Shown here one piece after another: positions 52,172 through 63,417 of a DNA stretch of 64,000 bases (position 1 is its first letter; the number at the start of each line of letters is the position of its first letter). The stretch is from Providencia vermicola (lineage in GTDB: Bacteria; Pseudomonadota; Gammaproteobacteria; Enterobacterales; Enterobacteriaceae). Both the position numbers and the translations under genes were made by a program. The stretch spans positions 3,909,001 to 3,973,000 of the forward strand of contig NZ_CP048796.1 of the NCBI RefSeq assembly GCF_010748935.1. Direction: 5' to 3'. Below the pieces are notes generated by a model. That model did no database searches. It was not told the origin of the DNA and saw only the letters and a program-made list of their open reading frames with translations.

Positions 52172-52202
52172 AAAAAACACCGGACTAGCCGGTGTTTTTT
52201 TT
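52172..52202. terminator. Bidirectional terminator, ytfB and rplI
   Basis: ACACCGGACTAGCCGGTGT with AAAAAA before and eight T after. Confidence 0.9.
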
Positions 52203-52241
52203 GTGCTATCGGAAAACCGATGGCACTACCATCATTTTTGA

Positions 52242-52691
52242 TTACTCAGCAACGATGATAACGTTCAGCTCAGCAAAAACATCGCTGTGTAACTGGAAGT
52301 GAACTTCGTGGTCACCAGTAGTACGCAGAACGCCATTTGGTAGGCGAACTTCGCTTTTCGCGATTGCAACGCCAGCAGCAGTTACTGCATCAGCGATGTC
52401 ACGAGTACCGATAGAACCAAACAGTTTACCTTCGTCACCCGCTTTAGAAGCTAGAGTAACAGAACCCAGCGCAGTAACAGCTGCTGCACGAGCCTGAGCT
52501 GCTGCCAGAACGTCAGCTAATTTAGCTTCCAGTTCAGCGCGGCGAGCTTCGAAGAATTCGATGTTTTTCTTAGTTGCAGGAACAGCTTTGCCCTGTGGAA
52601 CTAAGTAGTTACGAGCATAGCCCGATTTAACGTTAACCTGATCACCCAGGCTACCTAGGTTAGCTACTTTATCAAGCAGAATAACTTGCAT
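52242..52691 (-). CDS. rplI: 50S ribosomal protein bL9
   Basis: 149 residues, the E. coli length. The N-terminal domain [19 protein letters not shown], with [12 protein letters not shown], binds 23S rRNA. A long connecting helix ([12 protein letters not shown]) links it to the C-terminal domain ([21 protein letters not shown]). Last gene of rpsF-priB-rpsR-rplI, 38 bp after rpsR. Confidence 0.98.
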   Translation of the reverse strand: MQVILLDKVANLGSLGDQVNVKSGYARNYLVPQGKAVPATKKNIEFFEARRAELEAKLADVLAAAQARAAAVTALGSVTLASKAGDEGKLFGSIGTRDIADAVTAAGVAIAKSEVRLPNGVLRTTGDHEVHFQLHSDVFAELNVIIVAE

Positions 52692-52729
52692 TACCTTATC
52701 CTCTTAAAGTCGTTAATGGACTGTACCAA

Positions 52730-53279
<550 letters not shown>

Positions 53280-53287
53280 CTGCGCAA

Positions 53288-53683
53288 TTACTCTTCAGAA
53301 TCCCCAGCTTCTTCAGCTTCTTCATCCTGATATTCATCAGCCAGGTCACGGCTACGACGTTCGTCTTTAGCTTTAACCATTGGAGAAGCTTCTGTTACTG
53401 CGTGTTTTAAGCGCATAACCATGCTGCGGATAACGGCATCGTTGAAGCGGAAGTTAGTTTCCAGCTCATCAATCGCTTCCTGTGGAGCTTCTACGTTCAA
53501 CAGAACATAGTGAGCTTTGTGCAGTTTATTGATTGGGTAAGCCAGTTGACGACGGCCCCAGTCTTCCAGACGGTGGATCTGACCTTGTGCGTTAGTGATT
53601 ACAGCACTGTAACGCTCGATCATACCCGGAACCTGTTCGCTTTGGTCAGGATGGACCATAAAAACGATTTCGTAATGACGCAT
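53288..53683 (-). CDS. rpsF: 30S ribosomal protein bS6
   Basis: 131 residues (E. coli 131 before trimming). [21 protein letters not shown] and the [23 protein letters not shown] stretch are diagnostic. The acidic tail ([11 protein letters not shown]) is the region that RimK extends with glutamates in E. coli. First gene of the operon, preceded by a folded leader. Confidence 0.98.
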   Translation of the reverse strand: MRHYEIVFMVHPDQSEQVPGMIERYSAVITNAQGQIHRLEDWGRRQLAYPINKLHKAHYVLLNVEAPQEAIDELETNFRFNDAVIRSMVMRLKHAVTEASPMVKAKDERRSRDLADEYQDEEAEEAGDSEE

Positions 53684-53710
53684 TAGTAGTTGCTCCTTAC
53701 GGATTATTCA

Positions 53711-53745
53711 GCCTCCTGTCAGGGTTAACCGCGGCCCGCGGAGGC
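53711..53745 (-). promoter_or_regulatory. rpsF leader hairpin, candidate bS6:bS18 site
   Basis: On the minus strand GCCTCC (53745-53740) pairs with GGAGGC (53716-53711), with a G+C-rich inner part, 28 bp before the rpsF start. A conserved leader RNA bound by the bS6:bS18 complex is known at this place in many bacteria; I judge by position and shape. Confidence 0.6.
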
Positions 53746-53842
53746 AAGGAACTTGTTGAGTGCGGCTAAAAAATTGACGCGTCACTATACCCATCCCCGA
53801 GAGAAAACTCAAGAGATGGCGACAAATATCACTGAATATTTA

Positions 53843-54589
53843 TTATTCGGGTGACTTATCAGTACGTTGACGCACAGCTTCAAACAGGCAAATACCTGTT
53901 GCAACAGAAACATTTAATGAAGAAACCGTTCCCGCCATTGGGATGCTGATCAACTCATCACAGTGCTCACGGGTTAAACGGCGCATGCCTTCCCCTTCAG
54001 CTCCCATCACGAGTGCCATTGCCCCAGTTAATTTACTTTGATACAAGGTGTGGTCGGCTTCACCCGCGGTACCCACAATCCAGACATTGTACTCTTTCAA
54101 TAAACGCAACGTTCTCGCTAAATTAGTCACGCGAATCAAAGGAACGCTTTCCGCTGCGCCACAAGCAACTTTTTTCGCGGTTGCATTAAGTTGTGCTGAT
54201 TTATCTTTCGGCACAATCACTGCATGAACGCCCGCTGCATCTGCGCTACGCAAACATGCCCCTAAGTTATGAGGGTCTGTAACGCCATCTAACACCAATA
54301 GGAAAGGGGTTTCTGTATTTTCAAGAAAATCAGGCAAATCCCCTTCTTGATACTGCTTACCCGGCAATACTTTTGCAATGATGCCTTGGTGTACCGCACC
54401 TTCTGTTTGTGCATCCATCCATTGACGATTCGCGACTTGCACCACAATGCCAAGCGCTTCGATTTCATGAATAATCGGCATCAGACGGCGATCTTCGCGC
54501 CCTTTTAAAATATAGACTTCTTTGAGTCGTGATGCATCACGATCAAGTAGGGCTTTCACCGCATGAATGCCGTAAATAATTTCGCTCAT
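53843..54589 (-). CDS. rlmB: 23S rRNA 2'-O-methyltransferase RlmB (G2251)
   Basis: 248 residues (E. coli 243). The N-terminal L30e-like RNA-binding domain begins [15 protein letters not shown]. The SPOUT catalytic domain has [23 protein letters not shown] near 102-124, [12 protein letters not shown] and [22 protein letters not shown], which together form the SAM-binding knot. It modifies the P-loop guanosine G2251 of 23S rRNA. It follows rnr with 66 bp between, as in E. coli. Confidence 0.97.
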   Translation of the reverse strand: MSEIIYGIHAVKALLDRDASRLKEVYILKGREDRRLMPIIHEIEALGIVVQVANRQWMDAQTEGAVHQGIIAKVLPGKQYQEGDLPDFLENTETPFLLVLDGVTDPHNLGACLRSADAAGVHAVIVPKDKSAQLNATAKKVACGAAESVPLIRVTNLARTLRLLKEYNVWIVGTAGEADHTLYQSKLTGAMALVMGAEGEGMRRLTREHCDELISIPMAGTVSSLNVSVATGICLFEAVRQRTDKSPE

Positions 54590-54615
54590 AAATCTCTTTT
54601 TTGTTGATGGAATTC

Positions 54616-54636
54616 AAGGTGGCATGACGCCACCTT
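54616..54636. other. Perfect hairpin between rnr and rlmB
   Basis: AAGGTGGC (54616-54623) and GCCACCTT (54629-54636) around ATGAC. No T-run follows, so it is probably an mRNA-stabilising or processing structure in the rnr-rlmB transcript. Confidence 0.55.
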
Positions 54637-54655
54637 AGTTAACTCAGCGGATCCA

Positions 54656-57121
54656 TTACCCTTCTTGTTTTTGGGCTTTTTTCGCTGCGCGTTTAGCTTT
54701 TAATTTTGCACTAATTTTCTTGGTTTTATCAGAGGCTTTTTTCCCTTTAGCCTTATTATCTGATTTTTTATCTGTTTTCTTGCCTTTCTTCTCTGAACGA
54801 CGAAAAGCTGAATCAGGCTCGAAGTTTTTATCTTTGCTCACATCACCACGTTTACTGCGTGCTGATTTAGTTGCATTTTTAACTTCTTTTTTCATTCTAT
54901 CACGTGCTGTTTTACCGGGATTCTTGGCTTTACGCGTAGTTGAAATCAATGCGAAATCAATGGTACGTTCATCCATATGCACCGCTTCAACGCGAATCTC
55001 CACTTCATCGCCAAGTCGATAAGTGGTTCCGGAAGACTCACCAATCAAGCGTTGTCCCACCGCATCATAACGGTAGTAATCATTATCTAGCGTCGATACA
55101 TGCACTAAGCCATCAATAAACAGGTCATTTAAGCGAACAAAGAAACCAAAACCTGTCACGCTGGTAATTAGCCCTGTAAAGACTTGACCGACTTGGTCTT
55201 GCATAAAGTCACATTTTAACCAATCGGCGACATCGCGTGTCGCTTCATCGGCACGGCGTTCCGTCATGGAACAATGCTCTCCGAGCTGTAACATGCTATC
55301 CATATCAGAATGCCAGCCACCTGTCGGCGTCCAACGATGATCGGAGTGCCCACGTTCTTTCGCAAGTAGGTATTTAATCCCTCTATGCAACGTTAGATCA
55401 GGGTAACGGCGGATAGGTGACGTAAAATGCGCGTAGGATTTTAAAGCCAGCCCAAAGTGACCGCGATTTTCAGGATCATAAATCGCCTGCTTCATTGAAC
55501 GCAAGATCATCGTTTGCAGTAATTCATGGTCAGGACGGTCAGCAACCTCATTCATGACTTGAGCATAATCTTTCGGCTCAGGCTTCATGCCACCTGGTAG
55601 CGTTAAGCCCAATTCACTAAAGACGGAACGTAAGTTCATCACGCTCTCTTCTTTTGGGCGATCATGCACACGATACAGTGCAGGCTCTTCATTTTTCTCA
55701 ACATAGCGAGCCGCTGCGATGTTGGCTAGAATCATACACTCTTCAATCAGTTTATGAGCGTCATTACGCTCTACAGGCTCGATGCGTTCTATACGGCGTT
55801 CAGCGTTAAAGATGAATTTTGCTTCTTCTGATTCAAACGAAATTGCACCACGTTCAATACGTGCATCATCCAGAGCTTTATAAAGCGCATGTAATTGCTC
55901 AATATGCGGAACCAATGCCTTATAGTGTTCACGCAACTCCTCATCACCTTGTAAAATCTTCCATACTTTGGTGTACGTCAGCCTTGCGTGTGAATTCATC
56001 ACGGCTTCATAGAATTTGTAGGAAGATAGGCGACCTGACGCAGATACCGTCATTTCACACACCATACAAAGGCGATCAACACCTGGGTTCAGTGAACAGA
56101 GGCCATTTGAGAGCACTTCTGGCAGCATAGGTACCACTTGCGAAGGAAAATAGACGGAGTTACCCCGACTACGTGCTTCATCATCAAGTGCAGTTTGTGG
56201 ACGAACATAATAACTTACATCAGCAATCGCCACCCATAAACGCCACCCCCCTCCTTTTTTCGGAGCACAATGTACGGCGTCATCAAAGTCACGAGCATCT
56301 TCACCATCAATCGTCACAAGGGGTAAATCACGTAAATCGACACGCCCTTTTTTTGCTGATTCAGGAACCTGCTCACTTAAATCCGCCACCTGTTTTTCGA
56401 CTTGAGGTGGCCATGAATGTGGGATTTCATGAGTACGCAAGGCAATCTCAACTGCCATACCTGTACCCATACTTTCGCCTAATACTTCAATAATATGTCC
56501 AACCGCTTGAGAACGGCGCTGTGGTCTTGTGACCAATTCAACCACCACCACGTTACCCATACGAGCACCGTTGATTTGGTCTTTAGGAATTAAAATATCA
56601 AAACTTAAACGGCTATCATCAGGAACCACAAACCCCATCCCTGATTCAATAAAATAGCGCCCAACAATTTGATTGTTACGAGGTTCAAGTACACGAACAA
56701 CACGCACTTCAGTGCGCCCTTTACGGTCTTGACCATAAGGCTGTGCTAAAATGACATCGCCATGTAATGCACGTTTCATCTCATCTTGTGATAGGTAGTA
56801 GTCTTCTTTTTTACCTTCAACGCGCAAGAAACCATAGCCATCACGGTGGCCTATCACTTTGCCTTTAAGTAAATCTAAACGCTCTGGTAGCGCATAGCAT
56901 TGACGGCGAGTAAACACTAATTGCCCATCACGCTCCATCGCTCGTAAACGGCGGCGTAAGGCTTCTAACTCTTCTTCTGAAGAGAGATTCAATAATTGTG
57001 CTATTTCTTCGCGCTTTGCAGGGGCCGAGCGTTTAGTGAGGAGTTCGAGTATGAATTCTCTGCTAGGAATTGGGGATTCGTATTTTTCTGCTTCTCTTTC
57101 CTGAAAAGGATCTTGTGACAT
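54656..57121 (-). CDS. rnr: Ribonuclease R
   Basis: Processive 3'-5' hydrolytic exoribonuclease that degrades structured RNA, active in the cold and in trans-translation quality control; 821 residues from [15 protein letters not shown] (E. coli 813). GGAGG five bases upstream decides this start over one six codons earlier. Helix-turn-helix, then cold-shock domains, then the RNB catalytic domain with [13 protein letters not shown] near 272-284. The S1 domain ([20 protein letters not shown]) is near 645-665. The tail is a long Lys-rich stretch. It lies between nsrR and rlmB as in E. coli. Confidence 0.98.
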   Translation of the reverse strand: MSQDPFQEREAEKYESPIPSREFILELLTKRSAPAKREEIAQLLNLSSEEELEALRRRLRAMERDGQLVFTRRQCYALPERLDLLKGKVIGHRDGYGFLRVEGKKEDYYLSQDEMKRALHGDVILAQPYGQDRKGRTEVRVVRVLEPRNNQIVGRYFIESGMGFVVPDDSRLSFDILIPKDQINGARMGNVVVVELVTRPQRRSQAVGHIIEVLGESMGTGMAVEIALRTHEIPHSWPPQVEKQVADLSEQVPESAKKGRVDLRDLPLVTIDGEDARDFDDAVHCAPKKGGGWRLWVAIADVSYYVRPQTALDDEARSRGNSVYFPSQVVPMLPEVLSNGLCSLNPGVDRLCMVCEMTVSASGRLSSYKFYEAVMNSHARLTYTKVWKILQGDEELREHYKALVPHIEQLHALYKALDDARIERGAISFESEEAKFIFNAERRIERIEPVERNDAHKLIEECMILANIAAARYVEKNEEPALYRVHDRPKEESVMNLRSVFSELGLTLPGGMKPEPKDYAQVMNEVADRPDHELLQTMILRSMKQAIYDPENRGHFGLALKSYAHFTSPIRRYPDLTLHRGIKYLLAKERGHSDHRWTPTGGWHSDMDSMLQLGEHCSMTERRADEATRDVADWLKCDFMQDQVGQVFTGLITSVTGFGFFVRLNDLFIDGLVHVSTLDNDYYRYDAVGQRLIGESSGTTYRLGDEVEIRVEAVHMDERTIDFALISTTRKAKNPGKTARDRMKKEVKNATKSARSKRGDVSKDKNFEPDSAFRRSEKKGKKTDKKSDNKAKGKKASDKTKKISAKLKAKRAAKKAQKQEG

Positions 57122-57163
57122 CGTTACCTCCGTTGTCATCAGAATTTGCTATTACTGCGTTGT

Positions 57164-57586
57164 CTAATCGAGCAGTAATTGATAAAGCGGACTGTTATCT
57201 TTAACCATGTCAGCTAGCGTATGTTTATCGAGTTCCTTTAAAAACTGTTGTATCGCCTGATGAAGTACACCCTTCAAACGGCAGGCGGGTGTTATATGGC
57301 AAAACTCACCACTGCAATTCACTAACGTGAGGGGCTCTAGTGCTCTGACAACGTCCCCGATCCGGATGGTTTCTGCGGGTTGTCCAAGCGTTATCCCACC
57401 ATTTTTACCACGAGTCGCTTTAACATAGCCAAGATGGCTGAGTTGATTGATAATCTTAACCATATGATTGCGGGAGACACCATAGACGTCAGTGACTTCT
57501 GTGATACTGGTCATTTTCCCTTCAGGGAGTGATGCCAAATAAATCAGAGCACGTAACCCATAATCTGTAAAACTCGTTAGCTGCAC
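57164..57586 (-). CDS. nsrR: Nitric oxide-sensing repressor NsrR
   Basis: Rrf2-family iron-sulfur repressor, 140 residues (E. coli 141). I choose the GTG at 57586 ([16 protein letters not shown]) because GAGG lies five bases before it; a GTG two codons earlier overlaps that site. The winged helix has [16 protein letters not shown] and the wing RGKNGGI. Three cysteines in [17 protein letters not shown] bind the cluster that NO destroys. It heads nsrR-rnr-rlmB. Confidence 0.96.
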   Translation of the reverse strand: MQLTSFTDYGLRALIYLASLPEGKMTSITEVTDVYGVSRNHMVKIINQLSHLGYVKATRGKNGGITLGQPAETIRIGDVVRALEPLTLVNCSGEFCHITPACRLKGVLHQAIQQFLKELDKHTLADMVKDNSPLYQLLLD

Positions 57587-58228
57587 AATCACCTCAAAAT
57601 TTTTGGCTTAGCCAATGGTTATCTCACCACTTCTCTCTTATTAAACTCAAATTATCACGAAATGGTATCCATATTGTTTGCGCTAGGCCAAAATAACCTA
57701 AGGATATCTTTCAAATAATTCAAGTTATACTCGGCACGGTACATGTTCCGTACCTCATGTTGACCTTGCTTCAAAAGGCAAACAAATTAATGCCAATAGG
57801 CTTCATCAAATCAAGCCGCTCTTCAACGCTCAACAAAGACATTCACGTTAACAACAATAACCTAGACGATAACGAATGCCATTACGTCTGCATTTGACAT
57901 CATCAAATACCGTTTATTCTAGTTTAGCTTACTATGCAGGAAACATGTCGGTTTTCAGAGCGAGATAAACACTCCTACCATCTCCTGTTTTTGCCTATCG
58001 ATGCAAGCCAGATACTGACAAACAAATAATATCAAAGAATAATCGAACACATAATAGCACAGATTCCTTAAGCCACTCGAGATTCCTGACTCACTCCCTA
58101 TTGTCTATACTGTTTGAACAAGAGTGAGTTGAATCGATAGGCTGCTTATCACTTTTAACATCAAATCTTTTTATTTTTTCCGTTTTACAATGAACAGTCG
58201 GCACGCTAAGTAGGTGATATAGGACGTT
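57587..58228. other. 642-bp gap between nsrR and the channel gene
   Basis: No credible gene on either strand. It begins with the nsrR promoter region and ends with that of the channel gene. GGTAC/GTACC arms (near 57739-57755) and an ERIC-end-like stretch CAAATAATTCAAGTT (57712-57726) suggest an old repeat insertion. In E. coli nsrR lies right after purA, so this gap and the channel gene are additions. Confidence 0.5.
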
Positions 58229-59431
58229 ATGGAACAAATTATCGAAATTTATGATTTTATATCAGGGAACACCTTATTAATGACAGCGATCTTAGTCGTC
58301 GTTTTACTGCTGACATGGATCGTTGGCAAAGTCATTTTCTTACGATTTGCCAGAAGGTTATTACCATTATTAACCAATTTAACTGACGATGACTTAATTG
58401 ATGGCGTTGCACGAAAAATTGCATCCATTGTTGCCGTCACTTTTGTGCTTTATCTCAATCAGATGCTGCCTTCATTTTCTGATGAAGTGAATATCACCTT
58501 TAAAACCATCTGTTGGGCGTTGATTATTATTAATGTTGCCGCTCTGATAAACGATGGCTTAGATGTTTTTATTCTGCGCCAAGCCAAAAAGACCCTGCAT
58601 CGCAATAACTCAATAAAAGGCTATATCGAGATCGCAAAAATTATTGTATGGATAATTTCATTTATCTTGATCATCGCCCTAATGACCGACCAATCACCGA
58701 TCATTATTATTTCGAGTTTTGGTGCTATTGCCGCAGTATTAATGTTTGTCTTCCAGCATACATTGCTATCATTTGTTGCCAACATACTTGTATCAAATGG
58801 TAAGGTACTGAAACTTTACGATTGGATTGAATTACCAAGCAGTAATATTAGTGGCGAAGTAATTGATATCGCCTTGCATACGATCACCGTTCGAAATTGG
58901 GATAATACGATTTCACGTATCCCGACAAAGGATTTTTTGACTGAAAAATACACTAACTGGCAACCCATGTTTTCATCGGGAGGTCGTCGCATCAAACGCA
59001 GTTTTTACATTGATCAATCTTCAATTTCATTTGCCACTGAAGCTTTATTTAATGAGCTAAAAAATACAGCGCCCTTACGCCAAAGTATAGAAAATATGCT
59101 AGAAGCACGAAGTGACATCACTAATATCAATGAATGGATGATTAATAATGGTGTAACGAACCTACAACTATTCAGAAAATATATTTTGAATTGGATAAAA
59201 ATGCGTGGTGATGTTAGGACTGATATGTACTTAGTCATAAGAACGATGCCACCAACCCCCAACGGGTTACCCGTCGAAATTTATTGTTTCACTCGCTCAA
59301 CGACTTGGGTTGAGTATGAGGAAGTACAATCTGAAATTTTTGAATATGTTAATGCTTCAGCAAAATACTTTAAGCTAAGAATTTACCAACACCCATCCGG
59401 CAGTGATCTGGCGAATTTAAAACGTGAATAA
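58229..59431 (+). CDS. MscS-family mechanosensitive channel, YbdG-like
   Basis: 400 residues with five hydrophobic segments (about 16-36, 62-80, 92-110, 137-153, 156-178). The MscS pore helix region is near SSFGAIAAVLMFVFQHTLLSFVANI, followed by the beta domain (LYDWIELPS, GEVIDIALHTITVRNWDNTISRIPT). SGGRRIKRSFYID and NGLPVEIYCFTRSTTWVEYE match E. coli YbdG (miniconductance channel, 415 residues), the closest family I know. Identity is moderate, so I give no symbol. Role: release of solutes on osmotic downshock or sensing of membrane tension. It lies alone on the plus strand between nsrR and purA, where E. coli has no such gene. Confidence 0.88.
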   Translation: MEQIIEIYDFISGNTLLMTAILVVVLLLTWIVGKVIFLRFARRLLPLLTNLTDDDLIDGVARKIASIVAVTFVLYLNQMLPSFSDEVNITFKTICWALIIINVAALINDGLDVFILRQAKKTLHRNNSIKGYIEIAKIIVWIISFILIIALMTDQSPIIIISSFGAIAAVLMFVFQHTLLSFVANILVSNGKVLKLYDWIELPSSNISGEVIDIALHTITVRNWDNTISRIPTKDFLTEKYTNWQPMFSSGGRRIKRSFYIDQSSISFATEALFNELKNTAPLRQSIENMLEARSDITNINEWMINNGVTNLQLFRKYILNWIKMRGDVRTDMYLVIRTMPPTPNGLPVEIYCFTRSTTWVEYEEVQSEIFEYVNASAKYFKLRIYQHPSGSDLANLKRE

Positions 59432-59438
59432 CCAATAA

Positions 59439-59468
59439 CAAAAAACACCGAATAAATCGGTGTTTTTA
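59439..59468. terminator. Terminator between the channel gene and purA
   Basis: CACCG (59446-59450) and CGGTG (59458-59462) with AAAAAA before and TTTTTAAT after; it can act both ways. Nearer purA two further weak stems exist (GCCTG/CAGGC, 59481-59499, and AGCAG/CTGCT, 59515-59540). Confidence 0.8.
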
Positions 59469-59549
59469 ATCTGCCTAGACGCCTGTTCAATACACAGGCT
59501 CTCAGCGGATAATGAGCAGCTTCTTATCTAAGAAACTGCTATGGCTGAA

Positions 59550-60881
<1,332 letters not shown>

Positions 60882-61050
60882 CTACCATCTAAAATATTCT
60901 GTTCCAGTAATTTTTGGCACAGCAAAAATTATTTTTCTGGAAAGCAAGCAAAAATGGCATTTTTTATTTCTACCATAACTCCAACTGATAATAGCCAGCT
61001 CGACCAGATTGAATTTTCCCTGAAAAATCCAACACTTAAAATGGTAGGCG

Positions 61051-61080
61051 AAAAAAAAGCCCGCGAAGCGGGCTTTTCTT
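61051..61080 (-). terminator. hflK-hflC terminator
   Basis: AGCCCGC (61059-61065) and GCGGGCT (61069-61075); on the minus strand eight T follow. It lies 40 bp after the hflC stop codon. Confidence 0.9.
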
Positions 61081-61118
61081 TACTAGCTTAACAGTTATTT
61101 TAATCTGTTGCACGTAAC

Positions 61119-62123
61119 TTAATCATCAGTAGAACGCAACTTAGTTGGCGCTTTCATAAAGCGGAAGAAATCTGTGTCAGGACTAAGCACCATCACATCA
61201 TCGCCACCTTTAAAGCTCTGCTCATAGGCACGTAAACTACGGATAAAGGCATAGAACTCAGGATCTTGGTTGAAAGCGTCAGCAAACAGTTTTGTTGCCA
61301 TCGCATCCCCTTCACCGCGTAGTGTCAATGCTGTACGTTCAGCTTCTGCCAACGTTTCTGTTACCGTTTTATCAGCAACCGCACGGATCTTAGTGGCTTC
61401 TTCCTGACCTTGTGAACGATGTTGACGGGCAACCGCTTCACGTTCAGCACGCATACGCGCATAGATAGCCTCAGAAACTTCGTTCGGTAACTCAATACGT
61501 TTGATACGAACGTCAACCACTTCAATCCCTAATGCAGCCATACTGTTTGCATTCACAACCAATGGCGCTAGGTTAGTTTCTTGCTCAACGCGTGCAGCCG
61601 CAGATGCGATAGCAGCATCGGCATCTTTCGTAGCATCATCCGTTGCCGTACCTTTGTTCAATGCATCACGCACATCAATGGTTAAACGGCCACGAGAGTC
61701 CGTAATGATGTCTTTAACGCTTAAACGACCAAACTCAGAACGTAAACGGTCACTGAACTTACGTTTTAACAGTGTTTCGGCTTGATAAGGGTTACCACCT
61801 CCCGTCGCTACATAGTAACGGCTAAAGTCTGTAACACGCCATTTCAGGTAAGAGTCTACCATCAAGTCTTTGTTTTCACTTGTTAAGTAACGGTCAGCTT
61901 GAATTTCCAAAGTCTGGATACGCGCATCAAGCATTTTCACCGTTTCAATAAACGGCACTTTAAAGTGTAAGCCTGGCTCATAAATAATGGGTTTATTTTC
62001 TGAGTCACGCAATACCTTACCAAAACGTAACACAATGCCACGATCGGTTTGAGGAACAATAAAGATGGATGCGTAAGCAACTGCCAAGATGGCAATAACG
62101 ATAACAATTAGCGATTTACGCAT
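61119..62123 (-). CDS. hflC: FtsH-protease modulator HflC
   Basis: 334 residues (E. coli 334). One N-terminal membrane helix (SLIVIVIAILAVAYASIFIV, 4-23), then a periplasmic SPFH/band-7 domain (DRGIVLRFGKVLRDSENKPIIYEPGLHFKVPFI region) and a long helical part rich in Glu/Ala/Arg (RQHRSQGQEEATKIRAVADK). It forms a large cage with HflK around FtsH. Start is 2 bp after the hflK stop codon. E. coli has yjeT between hflC and purA; I find none here. Confidence 0.97.
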   Translation of the reverse strand: MRKSLIVIVIAILAVAYASIFIVPQTDRGIVLRFGKVLRDSENKPIIYEPGLHFKVPFIETVKMLDARIQTLEIQADRYLTSENKDLMVDSYLKWRVTDFSRYYVATGGGNPYQAETLLKRKFSDRLRSEFGRLSVKDIITDSRGRLTIDVRDALNKGTATDDATKDADAAIASAAARVEQETNLAPLVVNANSMAALGIEVVDVRIKRIELPNEVSEAIYARMRAEREAVARQHRSQGQEEATKIRAVADKTVTETLAEAERTALTLRGEGDAMATKLFADAFNQDPEFYAFIRSLRAYEQSFKGGDDVMVLSPDTDFFRFMKAPTKLRSTDD

Positions 62124-62125
62124 GA

Positions 62126-63331
62126 TTATTGTCTCCCTACTCTAACGGCATCACCACGAACACCACTGTTTTGTTGCGCGGGTGCCGAACCATAAGATGA
62201 TGAATTATTGGTATTAGGATTCATCACTTTAGGCGCTAAGCTCGTTTTTGGTGCTGGCGCACTGCTGTTGCCACCACGCATCAATTGCTCTAATGGCAGA
62301 ACTAACATGCTGTTGCTCTTATCATTGGCGATAACTTTACGTGTATTGCTTAAAACACGTTCCATCGTATCAATGTAGAGACGCTCACGCGTAATTTCAG
62401 GTGCTGCACGATACTCAGGCAACATCTTCGCAAAGCTTGCAACCTCACCCTCTGCTTTAAAGACAACACTTGCCTTATAAGCTTCAGCTTCTTCGATTAG
62501 CTTTTGTGCGTTACCTTTTGCCATTGGCAGAACTTCGTTACGGTAAGCATGAGCTTCACGAATGGTTTTTTGTTCTTCTTCCCTTGCAGCGATTACGTCA
62601 TCGAATGCGGCTTTAACATCTTCAGGCGGACGAGCAGCTTGGAAGTTGACATCGAGCAGTGTGATACCCATTTTGTATGGCGCAATTGTTGCTTCTAGCT
62701 CTTTTTGCGTAACATCACGGATAAATGCACGGTTTGTTGTCAACACTTGTTCCATTGCTGACTGACCGATAACGCCACGCACAGCACTATCAAGAGCCTG
62801 ACGTAAACTGTTATCTGGGTTGGTCACACTGAACAGGTATTCAGCAGGATCAGTGACACGATACTGAACGTTCATTTCAACGCGGATCACGTTTTCATCT
62901 GACGTTAGCATCATACCGTTAGTCGCTTGTTCACGAACGGTTTCAACGTTAACAGGGATAACCTTGTCAATAAATGTTGGCTTCCAGTTCAGACCAGGTC
63001 CGACAACACCGCTATACTCGCCAAAGCGTAATATAACACCTCGGTCACTTTCCTTAATGGTATAGAAACCTGATCCAGCCCATACAACTACGATGGCAGC
63101 AAGAGCCAATACACCAAGACGACCGCTGATTTGAGAGGGTTGTTTATTATCACCATCACCACCGCCGCCTTTTTTACCACCAAGCTTACTGCTCAGTTTA
63201 CGAAAGAGATCGTCGAGATCAGAAGCCCCACGTTTTCGACCACCTTTGTTCCCGCCAGAGTTGCCGCCTTTATTGCCGCTTCCCCACGGATCGCGGTCTT
63301 GTCCGTCATTACCGGGCTGATTCCACGCCAT
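62126..63331 (-). CDS. hflK: FtsH-protease modulator HflK
   Basis: 401 residues (E. coli 419). The N-terminal cytoplasmic part is Gly/Asp/Lys-rich (MAWNQPGNDGQDRDPWGSG and following). The membrane helix is LGVLALAAIVVVWAGSGFY near 73-91, then the SPFH domain (ESDRGVILRFGEYSGVVGPGL). The coiled-coil-rich end includes REEEQKTIREAHAYRNEV. The tail (PNTNNSSSYGSAPAQQNSG) is low-complexity. Together with HflC it controls FtsH (17023-19008). 86 bp after hflX. Confidence 0.97.
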   Translation of the reverse strand: MAWNQPGNDGQDRDPWGSGNKGGNSGGNKGGRKRGASDLDDLFRKLSSKLGGKKGGGGDGDNKQPSQISGRLGVLALAAIVVVWAGSGFYTIKESDRGVILRFGEYSGVVGPGLNWKPTFIDKVIPVNVETVREQATNGMMLTSDENVIRVEMNVQYRVTDPAEYLFSVTNPDNSLRQALDSAVRGVIGQSAMEQVLTTNRAFIRDVTQKELEATIAPYKMGITLLDVNFQAARPPEDVKAAFDDVIAAREEEQKTIREAHAYRNEVLPMAKGNAQKLIEEAEAYKASVVFKAEGEVASFAKMLPEYRAAPEITRERLYIDTMERVLSNTRKVIANDKSNSMLVLPLEQLMRGGNSSAPAPKTSLAPKVMNPNTNNSSSYGSAPAQQNSGVRGDAVRVGRQ

Positions 63332-63417
63332 GTTTTAGCTCCATATCTTTATGATTGATTTTTCGGGTTAAGAGCAACAAATAACTCTTAATATCAATTC
63401 CATTTCCTAGCGACATG

